DNA of 64,000 bases. It comes from Spatholobus suberectus (taxonomy: Eukaryota; Streptophyta; Magnoliopsida; Fabales; Fabaceae). Position 1 is the first letter of the stretch. The number at the start of each line of letters is the position of its first letter. Position numbers and translations under genes: made by a program. The stretch is taken from the NCBI GenBank assembly GCA_004329165.1, contig QUWT01000022.1, positions 613,930-677,929 of the forward strand, read 5' to 3'. This document shows, in pieces, positions 47,100 through 59,135 of the stretch. The notes below the pieces were generated by a model. It did no database searches. It worked only from the letters and a program-made list of their open reading frames with translations, and was not told the DNA's origin.

Positions 47100-47294
47100 T
47101 ACTAGCAAGACTCTCTCAAACACTTTCTTTCTAACACTCTATTATTGGCTAAAATTTATGGGAAATCACAAACGTTGGTAGGTCCCACTTTTCATTTAAT
47201 GAGTCCCTTTCCTGATTTAGAAGTGAGACTCACCAAAATTTGTAATTTCCAATAAATTTTAGTTTATAGTAAAGAATGTTAGACAGAGAGTGTT
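47100..47294. mobile_element. MITE with long inverted repeats, split at its right end by LTR C
   Basis: The left arm AACACTTTCTTTCTAACACT (from about 47119) continues into CTAAAATTTATGGGAAAT. The right arm ATTTCCAATAAATTTTAG continues to AATGTTAGACAGAGAGTGTT (to 47294). The arms are inverted copies of each other, giving a foldback of about 190 bp. LTR C is inserted in the right tip; the remaining tip (GTGTTGCTAGC) is at 56813. Superfamily not determined. Confidence 0.75.
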
Positions 47295-47861
47295 TGTGAC
47301 ACCCTTTACCCTACCATTAATTATTAATTAAATATTACGAAAATAGAATATATTTGTCATTTGTGGAACTCTTCACATGGTAAAGGACATCACATGCATA
47401 GCTCACCTCAACTTAAACTCCATAAAATTCCTTATTAATTAATAAAATGATTGTAGCCCATAGTTGGCCTTACAAGTCTTTGGAATAAAACCAATTAAAG
47501 AAATAAAAAGGCCAAGTCTTTAGAATAAAACCAATTAAAGAAATAAAACTAATTAATCTAAAGTTCAAAAGCCAAAGACATGAAACAACAAATAACCAAA
47601 ATCTTGATGTCACATTACGATCAAAGTTGACAAAACTAAAAGAAAGCTATAAATAATTGCAACTAAGGCCTAAGCCTCTACTCTAAGACGCTTCCTCATG
47701 GTCTTATTGGACATCACTTGTACATCATAGACATAAACAAAGAACAAAAGAAATAAGGGAGTGAGATACATCTCTCATCATGCTTAAAGGACGATGGTGG
47801 AGACAGATAGAATACACAACACATACATAATCAAAATAGCAGCAATATGTAAGGATTAAAA

Positions 47862-48628
47862 CACTACTACAAAAAATGTTTTTAAAATAGGAATTTAAAT
47901 CAATTTTTTGAAGTTTGATTTAAAAAAAATGTAGTGTTATTTTTGTAAATAAGCAAAAACTTTTTAAATCAGTTGCATAAGAACCAATTTAAAAATATCT
48001 TTTCAAATCGGTTCTAGTTGTAACTGATTTAAAAAGTCTTTTAAAATTTCAAATCCCTCCTTTTTAAGATCTCAAATTACACAAAGTTTAAAGTCACTGC
48101 TCGACCTCCATCAAAGTAAGGTAAAGCCTTCTCCTCCAATAGCAATGTCACCATCTATCACTCCACCATTGCCAGCAAAGATCTACAGCTTTACTGATTT
48201 GAATCTCACTTAGTCTCAGTCTCCCTTCAAGCCAATCACTGTAGAGAATGAAAATGAAAACAGAAATGGGTAAGACAGTGACCACAATGGTGGTTTTGTC
48301 TCCGACGGTCCGATGCTCTTGTCATCGACTGAGATGGAGTCAGAAGAAGGTTACACTCTTTGGGAATAGCGTTAATGAGTGGTTGTTGCAATTTCTCTTC
48401 CGTTTTGTGAATTTGTTGGATCTCGTTTGGATCTGGAATAAGGAAAGCTAGTTAAGTTATGGAGCTGTGATGTTTGATTGCCCTCTTTTAACTCAGTTAT
48501 GGAATAACCCAGTTAAAAATATTTTTTTAAATCGGTTCAACATTCAATTTAAAAAGTTCTCATTTTTTATATCGACTATATCTAAATTAGTTCATCAACC
48601 GATTTAAAAAGTGTTCTCTACACTAGTG
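47862..48628. mobile_element. Non-autonomous CACTA transposon (767 bp)
   Basis: Ends are CACTACTACAAAAAATG (47862) and ...CACTAGTG (48628), inverted with a CACTA terminus, with AAA duplicated on both sides (3-bp TSD, the size expected for CACTA, though weak in an A-rich site). Subterminal regions carry repeated AAATCGGTT / AACCGATTTAAAAA words, typical transposase-binding repeats. No transposase. The middle (about 48090-48470) is less AT-rich and may be captured host sequence. Confidence 0.85.
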
Positions 48629-49079
48629 AAAACACACAAACATATGTAATGCAATGTCATTTAGCTTCTACTTCTCATGCACAAGCGCTACCAATCTAAG
48701 TTCATCTTGAAAGTTAACTAAAAGTAAGTGCACGACCATAAGAAGCGTCTTCGGTACAGATGCCTTTAGCTTTCACACCCTCAACTAGTATGATATTTTC
48801 TGGTGACTAGTCAAGATTACCTAGTTTTTCCAGTACGCTCAAACTCCATAGAATCAGCATGGGCCATTGGAATTTCCCAACAAGGTACTACCCCTAAGGC
48901 CAAGTTTAGACAACCCATCTTGACTTCTAACAGCCGAATTCCTCTATACTTTCTTTCACCATGTAACACTACATAATACCAAAGTTTGTATCATAGCACC
49001 GGTTCCTACTTCTCAGTGGCTCATATTCTATGACACTTTACTTGGTGACACTTCACTCAACTTCCTCGTTTGTCAGAAT

Positions 49080-51708
49080 TGTAACATCCCAAATTTCAAG
49101 TACTAGAAATAAACCATGAGGTAGCACTTCGTAGGACCCTTCCCTTGTGTTATTGGACAAAAGGTGCCTTAAGAGTTATTGTTATTATATTTCTTATTAT
49201 TATTATTCCTATTATTATTAATATTATATTTATTGTTATTGTTGTAGCAGTTATTATTATTATTATTGTGTTGTTTTGTTGTTATTATATTTATTGTTAT
49301 TATTATTGTTGTTGTTGTTGTTGTTATTATTATTATTATTATTGTTATTAATACCATACTATTATAAATTAGTAAGAATATCGTCATAGAACCCAAAAGA
49401 GCATCTAGGGCCTAATATGGGACTAAAGCCCACTAAGCTATATACTCACCCACATGTTATAAGAAAGGAATAAAGAAGGAGACTTAGGTTTAGCCGTCAC
49501 AAAATAGAAGAAGAAAGAAGGTAGAGAGAATGAGGAAAAAAGGAAGAAGAAGAGGAAGAGAAAAAGCAGGAATAGAAACCGAAGAACCTAAGCCCTAGAA
49601 CTCAGCTTTGCATGTCCCTAAAGGTAAGTGCTCTCTTCCGTGTCCATCCTTGTTCTTTATATTGTGTTGTTTATCTATTCACCTTTTCCCCCTCCTTATG
49701 CCTAAGTTTAGGGATATGATGTATTTTGAAGGGATTGAGAGTGAGTGAGGAATTTATAGATTTGATTGACTAATTATCAAAGTAGAAGAAGTAATTAAAA
49801 ATTTAATTATTTATTTTGGAGCATATAGAAACCAAAGACAATAGGAAAAATAAATAAAAATTCGTATCTCACGAGATTAGATAGCCGCTGGGCGACTTTT
49901 TTGAAAAACTGGACTACTTCGTTGCGCTGGGTGCGCAGACTCGCTGGGTAGGGTGCACAACCTACTCGACAGGTTGTGTTGGGTCCTAACACGTACCCAT
50001 TGGGTGGGTTGAGATCTGACGTAGACCCATTGGGTGGACCCCATGTCCCACCGAGCAGATACGACCTTTGCTATTTCGTTTTTTGTGCTTATGAACTCCT
50101 TTTTGCAGTTTTTAACTCATTGTTATTTTTTTTTTATGCCTTGTTAAGTTTATATTGTATGATTGTTATTTATAAAAAAAAAAACTAAGTGTAATATGAA
50201 GTTGTGTCAATGTTTCATGATAAAGTCTATGAAAAGCTAAAAGCATTGTATGTGATCATGCATCATAATATTTGAGTTATGTGATAAGGAAAGTATGTGG
50301 GAATCTGGCTGGTGGAGGCTGTGATGGGTTGTTTAACCCTATCCTTGGGGGTTATCCAGTTGGGAAAACTCCAATGGTCCATGCTGATCCCAGTAGCCAA
50401 GGCGTACTGGCAAAACTGGGTAACCCTAACTAATCATCGGGGGATATCATGCTAATTGAAGGTGCAAAAGCCGAAGACATTGATACAGATGACGCTTCTT
50501 ATGGCCAACATTTACTCTTAGTCTACTTTTTGAAAAGTTTAGGTTGGTACCACATGTGCATGAGTAGTGATTTAGGAGCATAACATGCATATGTATCCTA
50601 TTGCATTGTGATATGTTGAAGTGTACTATGTGAAATTTGTGTGACCTTATTCATAAGCGATTGATGTAATGCATACATGTGTGAAAATGCAATTGTGCAT
50701 TGTGATGAAGTGTCAAGATTATGTATATGTGCTCATGTTATGCATGTATGTTATGCTTATTTAATGAAACAAAACGATGCATATATCTAGTTACTAGGCA
50801 AAAGATGTGAAACACATGTGTGCTTGTAGTTAGAATTGTCTTTGCTACCTTAAGGATATGTGAGGGGTTAGACCCTAGGATAGTGTCATGAATGTTATAG
50901 TTAGATAATAATAGTTATGACAGAAATAGAGAAAGGGTGAATTCCCATATGGCATGATAGAAAGGTGTGAAACTAGTAATAGAAAACAAAATGAGAGTAT
51001 CAAGGTAAGTGTTAAGGAAGTGTCAAGGGTATTTTAGAATGTCTGTAGCCTTAGATCTGACCCTTAGAGACAACTTTGAATATCAAAAGAAAGAAAGGTA
51101 AAATCTAAACATGAAGGATTTAAATACTAGAGAGGGTTTTGGGTAAGAAAATATAAGTAATAAGGATGAGTTCTTAGGTTGAGAATGAAATGGTAAGCTT
51201 GTATAACAGTTGTGAGAACGAGAGAGGAGTTAACAAGAAGTATCTTTGACTGTTAAAAGGTGTAGACTTGACCATAGGTATGGAGAATTATGAGAGACCT
51301 AGTGAGGCTAAAGCCATGAGCGATAAGTGATAAGGTTGTCCGAGTAGAAGATTTTGACCTAGCCGTAAAACCCTTAAAGTACTCATTGAGACATTATGTC
51401 TCATTCCTTTAAGTTTTCCCTTTATCAGGATACAGGTGAAGACATGTGCAGATAGAACTTGGAGTCATGTGCAAGAAGACGTAGTCTAATTTATGTTATT
51501 TTTTGTATTCTTCTTTACATTTTGTACGACACCTTCAGGTGATAAATAAGTTGTACTAGGCATGTATGTTTTTTTTTTTTGTATTATTCGTATACAATAT
51601 TTAATTATAATTATGAGTAGCATTTGTATGTTGTTTCTACCTTTTTAAGTTTTTTTTTATTCTTAGAAATCTAGACCTAGTTACGGTAATATCCCTTAAG
51701 GTGTTACA
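49080..51708 (+). mobile_element. Solo LTR A6 (family A)
   Basis: TGTAACATCCC...AAGGTGTTACA, 2629 bp. The flanks AGAAT (49075-49079) and AGAAC (51709-51713) form a 4/5 TSD; it is inserted in the 3' LTR extension of M. ATT array 49176-49352, donor AAAG|GTAAGTG at 49624, word cassette 49880-50062. Confidence 0.93.
49880..50062 (+). repeat. Word cassette of A6
   Basis: CGCTGGGCGAC, CGCTGGGTGCG, CGCTGGGTAGGG, CCATTGGGTGGG and similar words; the slot is the same as in A3 and A4. Confidence 0.7.
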
Positions 51709-51782
51709 AGAACCCTCCATCAGTTAGAATCCTCTGTAGGTAGCCATTTTTGAGACACCGACAAATAGCTCTGATATCACTT

Positions 51783-52189
51783 TGTAATGCCTGGCCACTT
51801 TCAAAATCAATGACTATCCCTACAAACCAACACAAGATTGTTCAGCATGCTTTGTCCTCACTTACATGCTTCTTAGGAAACTTCCCAGGTGGTCACCAAT
51901 CCCAGAATTATTCCAAGTCAAGCATGCTTAACTGTGAAATTCTTAAGTGATAGACTACCGAAAAGTAAATACATCTTGTTAGTATAGGTAACACTTTTTA
52001 ATTCCTTTAAGCTATCCTCAACTGTAGTCCTACACCTGCACAGCCTTTGGATCCCTCTCATTCCAGTGTATATTTGATTCATTCATGGTCCTTACCACGA
52101 GAAGTTTGCCAGGAGCCACTCTTTTTCTGTACCTCATCTCTTTTACACCAGCGATTATTCCCTGCCCTTATTAGCGCCAGGATGTTATA
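51783..52189 (-). repeat. Cassandra-type unit in M 3' LTR
   Basis: 407 bp with a 5S-derived block at about 51881-51950 (minus), more decayed at box C than the copy in N. Confidence 0.88.
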
Positions 52190-52263
52190 TGCCTGCTAGC
52201 TTTCATTTTGTTCATCTTCAACCCACACCGTATTGGGAGAGAGACCCCACTCTAATACCACTT
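52190..52263 (-). other. Internal region and PBS of M
   Basis: The minus strand starts with a 3-base spacer and TGGTATTAGAGT (PBS), then GGGGTCTCTCTCCC, ending in a purine-rich tract GAAAGCTAGCAGGCA before the 3' LTR. It is closely similar to the internal region of N. Confidence 0.78.
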
Positions 52264-52433
52264 TATGACACCATACACTACCAAAGTTAGTATCATAGCA
52301 CTGCCCCTAACATCTCAGTGGCTCACACTCTACGATATTTCACTCACTGACACTTCACTCAACTTTCTTGTTGGTCAGAACCCTCCGTAGGTAGCCTTTT
52401 CTGAGACACCAACAACTAGCTCTAATATCACTT

Positions 52434-52842
52434 TGTAATGCCTAATCGCTTTCAGATCAATGACTATCCCTATAACTAATACAAGACTGTTCAATGTGCT
52501 TTGTCCTTACTCACACACTTCCTAGGAAACTTCCCAAGAGGTCACCCATCCCAAAATTGTTCTAAGTCAAGCACACTTAACTGTGGAGTTCTAAATTGAT
52601 AGGCTACCGAAAAGTAGATGCATCTTATTGGTATAGGTAGCACTTATTAATTCCTTTAAGCTATCATAAACTATCCAGTCCCACACTTACACAACCTTTG
52701 GATACCTCTCATTTTAGTGTGTATTCGATTCATTTATGTGTTCCTCCCACTAGAAGCCTGCTAAGAGCTACTCCTTGTCTGTTCCCCATCTTTTTTACAT
52801 CAATGATCACTCCTCGCCCTCGTTAGCGGCCGGGATGTTACA
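52434..52842 (-). repeat. Cassandra-type unit in M 5' LTR
   Basis: 409 bp with a 5S-derived block at about 52531-52600 (minus). The next bases (52433 downward) give TGATATTAGAGC, a former or second PBS, now inside the LTR. Confidence 0.88.
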
Positions 52843-53009
52843 CTCCACATGACTCAATGTCATGATGCATGGTAATATATAATACTCACAATATTTCATG
52901 AGTTTTTATCATAAAGCATTAACATAAGTCCATAGCATACTCAGTTTCTCAAGGTAAGTAACATCCACAAGATATAAACTCAACAAAGCATCTAAGTAAT
53001 AGCAATTAT

Positions 53010-55726
53010 TGTGACATATGTTTTTAAATTCCTTTTGCACTGTAAAGAACATCACACAGACTCATTCATCTCAAAAAAAATCTCATAAATTATCATAAAT
53101 GCTGTCCCATAGTATTCATATAATTTTTGAATAAAACCAACATAAAACGTAGTTTATAAAAACTTAAACATATCAATTGATATAAAAACTAGCCCGATAT
53201 CTCACCTATTAGAGCTATACAAGTCCCAAACACTAAACTAAAATAAAGCAATAAAATAAGGCTAGTGCCTTCACTTCGAGGTCACTCTTCTAGTTCTTGC
53301 AGAACTTCACCTATACGCCAAATTCACAAAGGGAAAAACAAAAGGAAACAATAAGGAGTGAGATACATCTCACATCATGTTTAAAGTGTAACAATAGAAA
53401 CAAGTAGAACACACACAACTTATAACAAAACACATTCTCTTTAGACAGACACACCAATAAAAGAACATTCATGCAAATGCAATATTCTTTAGTTTCTACT
53501 CTGCATGCATGTGGTACCAATCCTAACTCAGGAAAGTAGTCTAGGAGTATATGTTGGCTATAAGAACTTTACACTAGATTGATATTCTTTGGTGCTTAGT
53601 CAGGGTTACCTAGCTTTCGAAGTACGCCTTGACTCCATGGGATCAACATAAGTCATTAGGGTTTCCACACTAGGTATAATCACCCCCAAGGTTGGGTTAA
53701 ACAACCCCTTAGGGCCTCCACCATCCAAATTTATACATACTTTCTACTAGCACAATCATCTCAAATGTTATGATGCATGTCTCACATATACAATGCACAC
53801 AAGTGTCACTTCTGGACCTTTTATTTACAAACAAGTGAGTCCCATCCTTGGCTCTCACAGGCTAGGTCTTTCATAGACGATATATCACCTGAGCCCATTC
53901 TCGCCACTCACAGGCTTTGTCACTTGTCACAATGATATCAAGTCATATCATACATCCCATAGCATAATACACATAAGCATAATTTCACAAGTTACAATCA
54001 CCATGTAAGTAAACCAGCATTCATTACATCATGTACTAACTCCCCTTATTCCATATCATATTCTTGTCTCTAAATAGTCTAATTACTAGCCTCTCATCTC
54101 AGTTTTTGATTACCTAAGCTAGTCCTACTACCCTTGTACTCCAAACTTCACACACTTCACAGGGAACTCAATACAAACATGCTCAAAGGAGTATGGCATG
54201 TTAGATCAACTAATTTTAAACACTTATTATGGCTTAGTATTTAGTTTTATCGAATATTTATTAGGCTTAATATTGGTGTCCTAGCTAAGTTTTGCATATT
54301 CGGATTCAATTGGACTTTAATGAAAATCTTAATTAATTTTTGTGTTTTTATAGGTCTTGACCTTGTGTCCTTGTTTGGTTCATAACATGGGCTACAAAGA
54401 TGCGTTTGAGGTGATCTTGGTGTCTATGGATAGATAAGAGAAATACAAGTTTCATTCTAGAATTTGTTAGCTGGTTTAGCCTAGATCATGGACAAAGATT
54501 GACTTAAATTTAAACATATTGTTGCCCACTAACAACTTGACATTGGTACAGTAATTTAGGCATATCTTGAGTTATACACATTATTTTTAGGTGATTCCAA
54601 AGCCATTAGTTAGCTAACATCTAGGGTTACAATTCTTATGTAGAGCATAAACCTAATTCAATCATCTTGCTACTCATTTTTGCCCACTAAGTTGACACTT
54701 TTTGATAGAAAGGTAAACATGGACATGCTCACCACTCGGTAATTGAAAAATTGCAATTTCCAAGCATAAGGGCTTCCTAAGGCCTGCCTAAACTACCAAA
54801 ATTCTATAAGGTCATGTTCATACTATCTTAATGTTCAATTTCCTAACATTTTATTTCAAAATAGGGATTTCCTATCAATCTAAGTCATTCTTACTTAATC
54901 CTAATCCTTTAATTCCTTATCCAGAATAGTAGAAACCCTCAAGTTAACCTAAACCCTCACAATAATGTCATTCTACCCTCAAATAGTCATAGGTTCAATT
55001 AATTCTGATCAAATTCATCTCAAGGGAAACCAACATAACCACATATTCAAGCAATACACATGAAGAGCAATAATTATAATTCATACCGAACCATAACATA
55101 CAAAAGGCATTACAATCAACCTTTGATAATTTAGTTCCAAGGATTCAAGGGTTTGGGGAATTTACATTCCCCTTTATAAACATAATTAAACACAAATAGA
55201 TACCCAAAATAATTAGGTTCTGTGGTCAAACCCCTACCCACGACTATTGTCATACCCATGAATGAGATAGTCTCACTTCTCCCTTATCTTGAAAGAAGCA
55301 AATCCACAGCAAGAGGATGAAGATGACTCGATGGTGATTCCTATGATCTCCCAATCAGAATTGTGGTAGCTCTTGCAAGGGCTCCTACAGTAACTCTGCA
55401 ATGATGACATAGGTTCCAAAAGAAAAAGAAGAGTGAGGTGGGGGATTAAGAATTAGGTCTAAGATACCTAATAAGAGTTCTTAAAGATAAATTAGATTGT
55501 AGAAGATAACAAGCTAAGGCCCAACTGGTAAAAAGGCCCAACTAACACAACCTTTAGAAACTTTATTTATTATTTATTATTTTTTAAATATTTTAATTAT
55601 AAAACCCCTTTTTCATCTCTTCATATTATTTTCCAAAATATTATTTATTAAAGTAACATATAGCAAACATCATTTATATATATATATATATATATATATA
55701 CAAGAAACAAAAATCAAGGCATTACA
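53010..55726 (-). mobile_element. Solo LTR C' (C/A-related)
   Basis: TGTGACATATG...AAGGCATTACA, 2717 bp. The flanks ATTAT (53005-53009) and ATCAT (55727-55731) form a 4/5 TSD in LTR C. It contains an A-like GC-rich core (53515-53740) and a (TA)n run at about 55675-55700. The segment at about 54200-54720 looks unlike the rest and could be a further small insertion, but I could not fix its ends. Confidence 0.75.
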
Positions 55727-55817
55727 ATCATAGAAAGAATAAACATAGAAGGCAACAACATAGCAACATAAACTTATAGTCCTTTACCCTTAATTAGGAC
55801 ATCAAGTTTGGTGCCTC

Positions 55818-56062
55818 AGAGAGTTATGCTTAGCACCAAACCCTTGGTGCTTAGCGGCACTTTAGCTTACTTTCAATTATTACGTCCATGCTTAGCACCA
55901 ACACCATTTATGTAAGGAATTCATTGGTATACTCAAGCTTACCACTAATTTTCTGGCGCTTAGTGCCAAACCTCTAAAGGACCAAGGGTTGCTTTCTGCC
56001 TCTGTCACACTTAGCACCGATTCTGGCACTTAGCACCACCACACTTAGTGCCAAACCTCCAT
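55818..56062 (-). repeat. Word cassette of LTR C: GCTTAGCACCAA repeats
   Basis: At least eight copies of GCTTAGCACCA / GGCGCTTAGTGCCA words. It lies downstream (minus sense) of the donor at about 56455. Confidence 0.82.
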
Positions 56063-56817
56063 AGGACTCTCTGTCTTTCTCACGAGGGGTAGCAAATGTT
56101 TAACCCATGATTTTCCTTAGCTTTCAAACACTCCAAAATAGATTAATCAATTCCTAATCACTTCTTTACATTTATAATTGGTCAATCTATTCTATAACTC
56201 CTCACTCACTCATAATCCCCTCAAAACCTATTAAATCCTTAACTTTGGCACAAGGGAGGAAAAGGCAAGAATAGTCATGACAGTTCACATACACAATTAA
56301 ACATGAAATTGCTATATAGTGCATCAATGATTGCGAAAAATCACATTCTTTTTTACACACAATCATACAATTCACAACAATTGGGTCTAGGGCCAACCCC
56401 TCTACTCTCGACCAAAGTCATCCCCATGAGCAAGATAACTCACTTCCTCTTACCTCGACAAGATGATCTCTAGCAAGAGGATGCGAATGGTGCAACAGCA
56501 TCTTCCTACAAATCCTCACTCCTTGACTGTAGTAGTTCCAACGACAGATATCTCCAAAGAGGCAAAACAAAGAATGAGGGAAAGGGTCAAATTTTCAAGA
56601 AACCTAAGGAACACTTAAAGCTAACTTTGGGCTTATGAAAACTAAGCCCAACACCAAGGGTCTTGAAACTTCTAAAGACATTTTAATTATAAAACCCATT
56701 TTAAAGGCTAAATATCTCTTTTTCCCAAAATACCAAAAACAAAGCAAAACAGAAAATAATAATAATACTAATAATAATGTATTTTAATTAGAAGAAAACA
56801 TTGGGTGTTGTAGTGTT

Positions 56818-57424
56818 GCTAGCGCTCCTCATAATAAAAATGAAAAGTATAGCTAGACACTTGAAGTATATGGACACCTGAATGACATCCACAAAAGACA
56901 AAAATATGTTGAGTTGGCTAGCCACCAACGATGCTTATGTGGAGTGTGAAAAAAATAAATTATGAAATTAAACAAAAATAAAGTAGGCAAATGAAACAAA
57001 AATTACATTGGTGGAAAGGAAATAAAAATGAAAGTGTAAGGAGCGAAAAGGAAAGAAGGAGTGCAGAGAAGAACAATTTAGGGGAAGGAAGCATATATTA
57101 AAGGCGAGAAAACACAAGCAAGAAAGAAAGAGATGTGCAGAGAAGAAAACAAAGAGGAAAGCCGAAAGTGGGAAAAAAGGAGTGTAGAGATTCTCGAACA
57201 AACGCAAGCAAGAGAGAAAGAGAAGTGCGAAGAAGAGGAATTGTAGAGATGGAAATACAAGCTAGAGGAGAGAAAATGCAAGCAGATAGAAAGACACTTG
57301 AAGATTTACGTTGATATAATGTTGGAAAGAGAGGTCAACAAAAAATCTACATTAAAGGTAGAGTTTAGATAAACACTTGCATTTCAAAGCATCGAAGGTT
57401 GTGGTTCATTTTCCCATTGTTAAG
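56818..57424. other. Unassigned sequence with purine-rich tract
   Basis: No gene recognised. From about 57010 to 57300 the plus strand is strongly purine-rich (GAGAAGAA, AAGCAAGAAAGAAAG), with loosely repeated GTGCAGAGAAGA phrases about 70 bp apart. Confidence 0.5.
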
Positions 57425-58569
57425 TGATAAACCCTTAGTTGTTATGATTGGCATGAGAAATTTGGGTCTTTATTTGTTGAATTCAGCTTATCTTCATTGA
57501 TATTTTGACCCATTTTTCTCTATTTTCATGCAAGATGAAAGGAGCGGCATTTTGGAAGAAATAACTAAGTTTGGAAGAGAGAATTGCTACTGCCAAGAGA
57601 TGTACGACCATGTTTCACCATGCACAGTTGTGCTTCACTATGCACGACCGTGCTTCCATCAAGCCCACGAGCCTAATAAAAATAAATAAAGGGCTTATGA
57701 AGTTGAAAGACACTTTTTCCTCTAATTTTTTTGACTGTTTTGGATTTTGATTGATAGAGAACTTCCTAGAGCTTTAGAGGGCTCCAGATAGAGATTGAGG
57801 ATCAACCTTTTAGCTAAGGTTTTTCTTTAATTTCTAATGATTCATATTATAATGGGTTGTTTCTTTGTTGTTATGGAGAACTAATCCCTAGGCTAGATTG
57901 TGATGTAGCCATGCTTAAGATGATTGGAACCCTATTTTAATTGTTAATCTTATTTCCCTTCTTCTTTCAATTGAATTGCTTTAACATTCTTTAATATATT
58001 GTTTGGAACTTATCACTCCTTGCATGTTTTTAATCAGTTAATTAACCAGCGGTCGTACCATAATTAATTGGTAAATCTCTATTGTAATTGGGTTAGAGAC
58101 ATTAATTGATCAAACTATGAACTAAACTCTTAATCAAATTTGTTCACCCCTTGCTCCTATTCTTTTTCTGGATTAGACCACTGTACGACCAACTAAGGTT
58201 TAATACAGGAAAGAGTTTATACAACCCATGACCAAAGGTTTTGAAAGAATTTGGTAGAGGGAGACTGATAATTGAATTGGGACATAAGATTACAATTTAA
58301 CTAGGGGAAGAGAGTTGAAGACATCGGTGAACCCATAATCCTAGGTTCTTAAACTCATTGAAATCCAATTTTCCTTTAAGCAATCTTTCTTTAATTCTTT
58401 GCATTCAACTCTTTGCACTCAAACCCTTTTAATCTGTATAACTTAGACAATATATGAATTTTGCCTAAAGGTACTTCATATCAGTCCCTTAGGTACAATA
58501 TATGGACTCAGTCCATTGTTACTATTGTGATAGGATATGGTTGCCCTTAAGCGTGTTCTAGACATATCA
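57425..58569 (+). mobile_element. Solo LTR J (Athila/Tat type)
   Basis: TGATAAACCC...GACATATCA, 1145 bp. The flanks TTAAG (57420-57424) and TTGAG (58570-58574) form a 4/5 TSD. It shares the TGATAA start, ...CATCA/TATCA end and overall layout with the LTR at 36581-38121 but is a different subfamily. Words of the CACGACCGTGC type lie at 57600-57665. No internal region. Confidence 0.75.
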
Positions 58570-59135
58570 TTGAGTTTGAATGCCTTAAAGGTAGTAGTTG
58601 TTGAAATAATCTCCTTTTAGTTTGCACCTTGTAATCATTCTATAAATTTTATAATTTATCCCCTATTGGGATGTAGTCTAACAATGTAGTTTATGCATAA
58701 ATATTTGGAAGGAAAATGGAGAATGATATTGTATGTGTCTTGTGGTAGAGGTTTATTAATTGTTTTGATTTCAGTACAAATGAAGTGATTGTACTAAATT
58801 ACATTGATTTGTTTGAAAATTAAGATGACAATAATGTGCAATTGTGATTGGATATGAATAGTGAAGCAATTGATTCATGACTTGCATTTTTGTAGGCTTT
58901 ATTGAACACATTTTCCATTAGACTAAGGCATTATAACAAATCTATCAAAGTAGGACCATTAATCAAATTCTATACTGAATTAACAACTATTGTATAAGCA
59001 TATGCACCATATGTATCTATAATTGAATTATGCATTTCTCATCATGTAGTCATTGTTAGTAAAAAGAATTTGTATAAAATTACTAACTTATCCATAAAAA
59101 AGGATGCTTACAATGCAACTTTAAGATAATGAGTG
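58570..59135. other. Unassigned AT-rich sequence
   Basis: Nothing recognised; no repeats shared with the rest of the window noticed. Confidence 0.4.

Larger units (their letters stand above)
48962..52842 (-). mobile_element. Element M: full-length TRIM with extended Cassandra-type LTRs
   Basis: On the minus strand it reads: 5' LTR 52842-52264 (579 bp), then AAG plus PBS TGGTATTAGAGT, a 74-bp internal region (52263-52190), and 3' LTR 52189-51709 plus 49079-48962 (about 594 bp net of A6). The flanks CACCA (48957-48961) and CTCCA (52843-52847) form a 4/5 TSD in LTR C. Each LTR is a ~408-bp Cassandra-type unit followed by ~172 bp that begins with a second PBS-like TGATATCAGAGC. No coding capacity. 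Confidence 0.82.
47295..56812 (-). mobile_element. Solo LTR C (A-related family), host to CACTA, M and C'
   Basis: It starts TGTGACACCC at 47295 and ends GGGTGTTGTA at 56812, with perfect TSD GTGTT at 47290-47294 and 56813-56817. Its own parts are 47295-47861, 48629-48961, 52843-53009 and 55727-56812 (about 2.1 kb). The GC-rich core resembles that of family A in reverse (48715-48930). The minus sense fits a donor CGAG|GTAAGAG near 56455. Confidence 0.85.

Noticed and set aside
57425..58569. Possible full-length Athila element from pairing this LTR with the one at 36581
   Set aside because: The two LTRs are different subfamilies and each has its own flanks; J has its own 4/5 TSD and no internal region.
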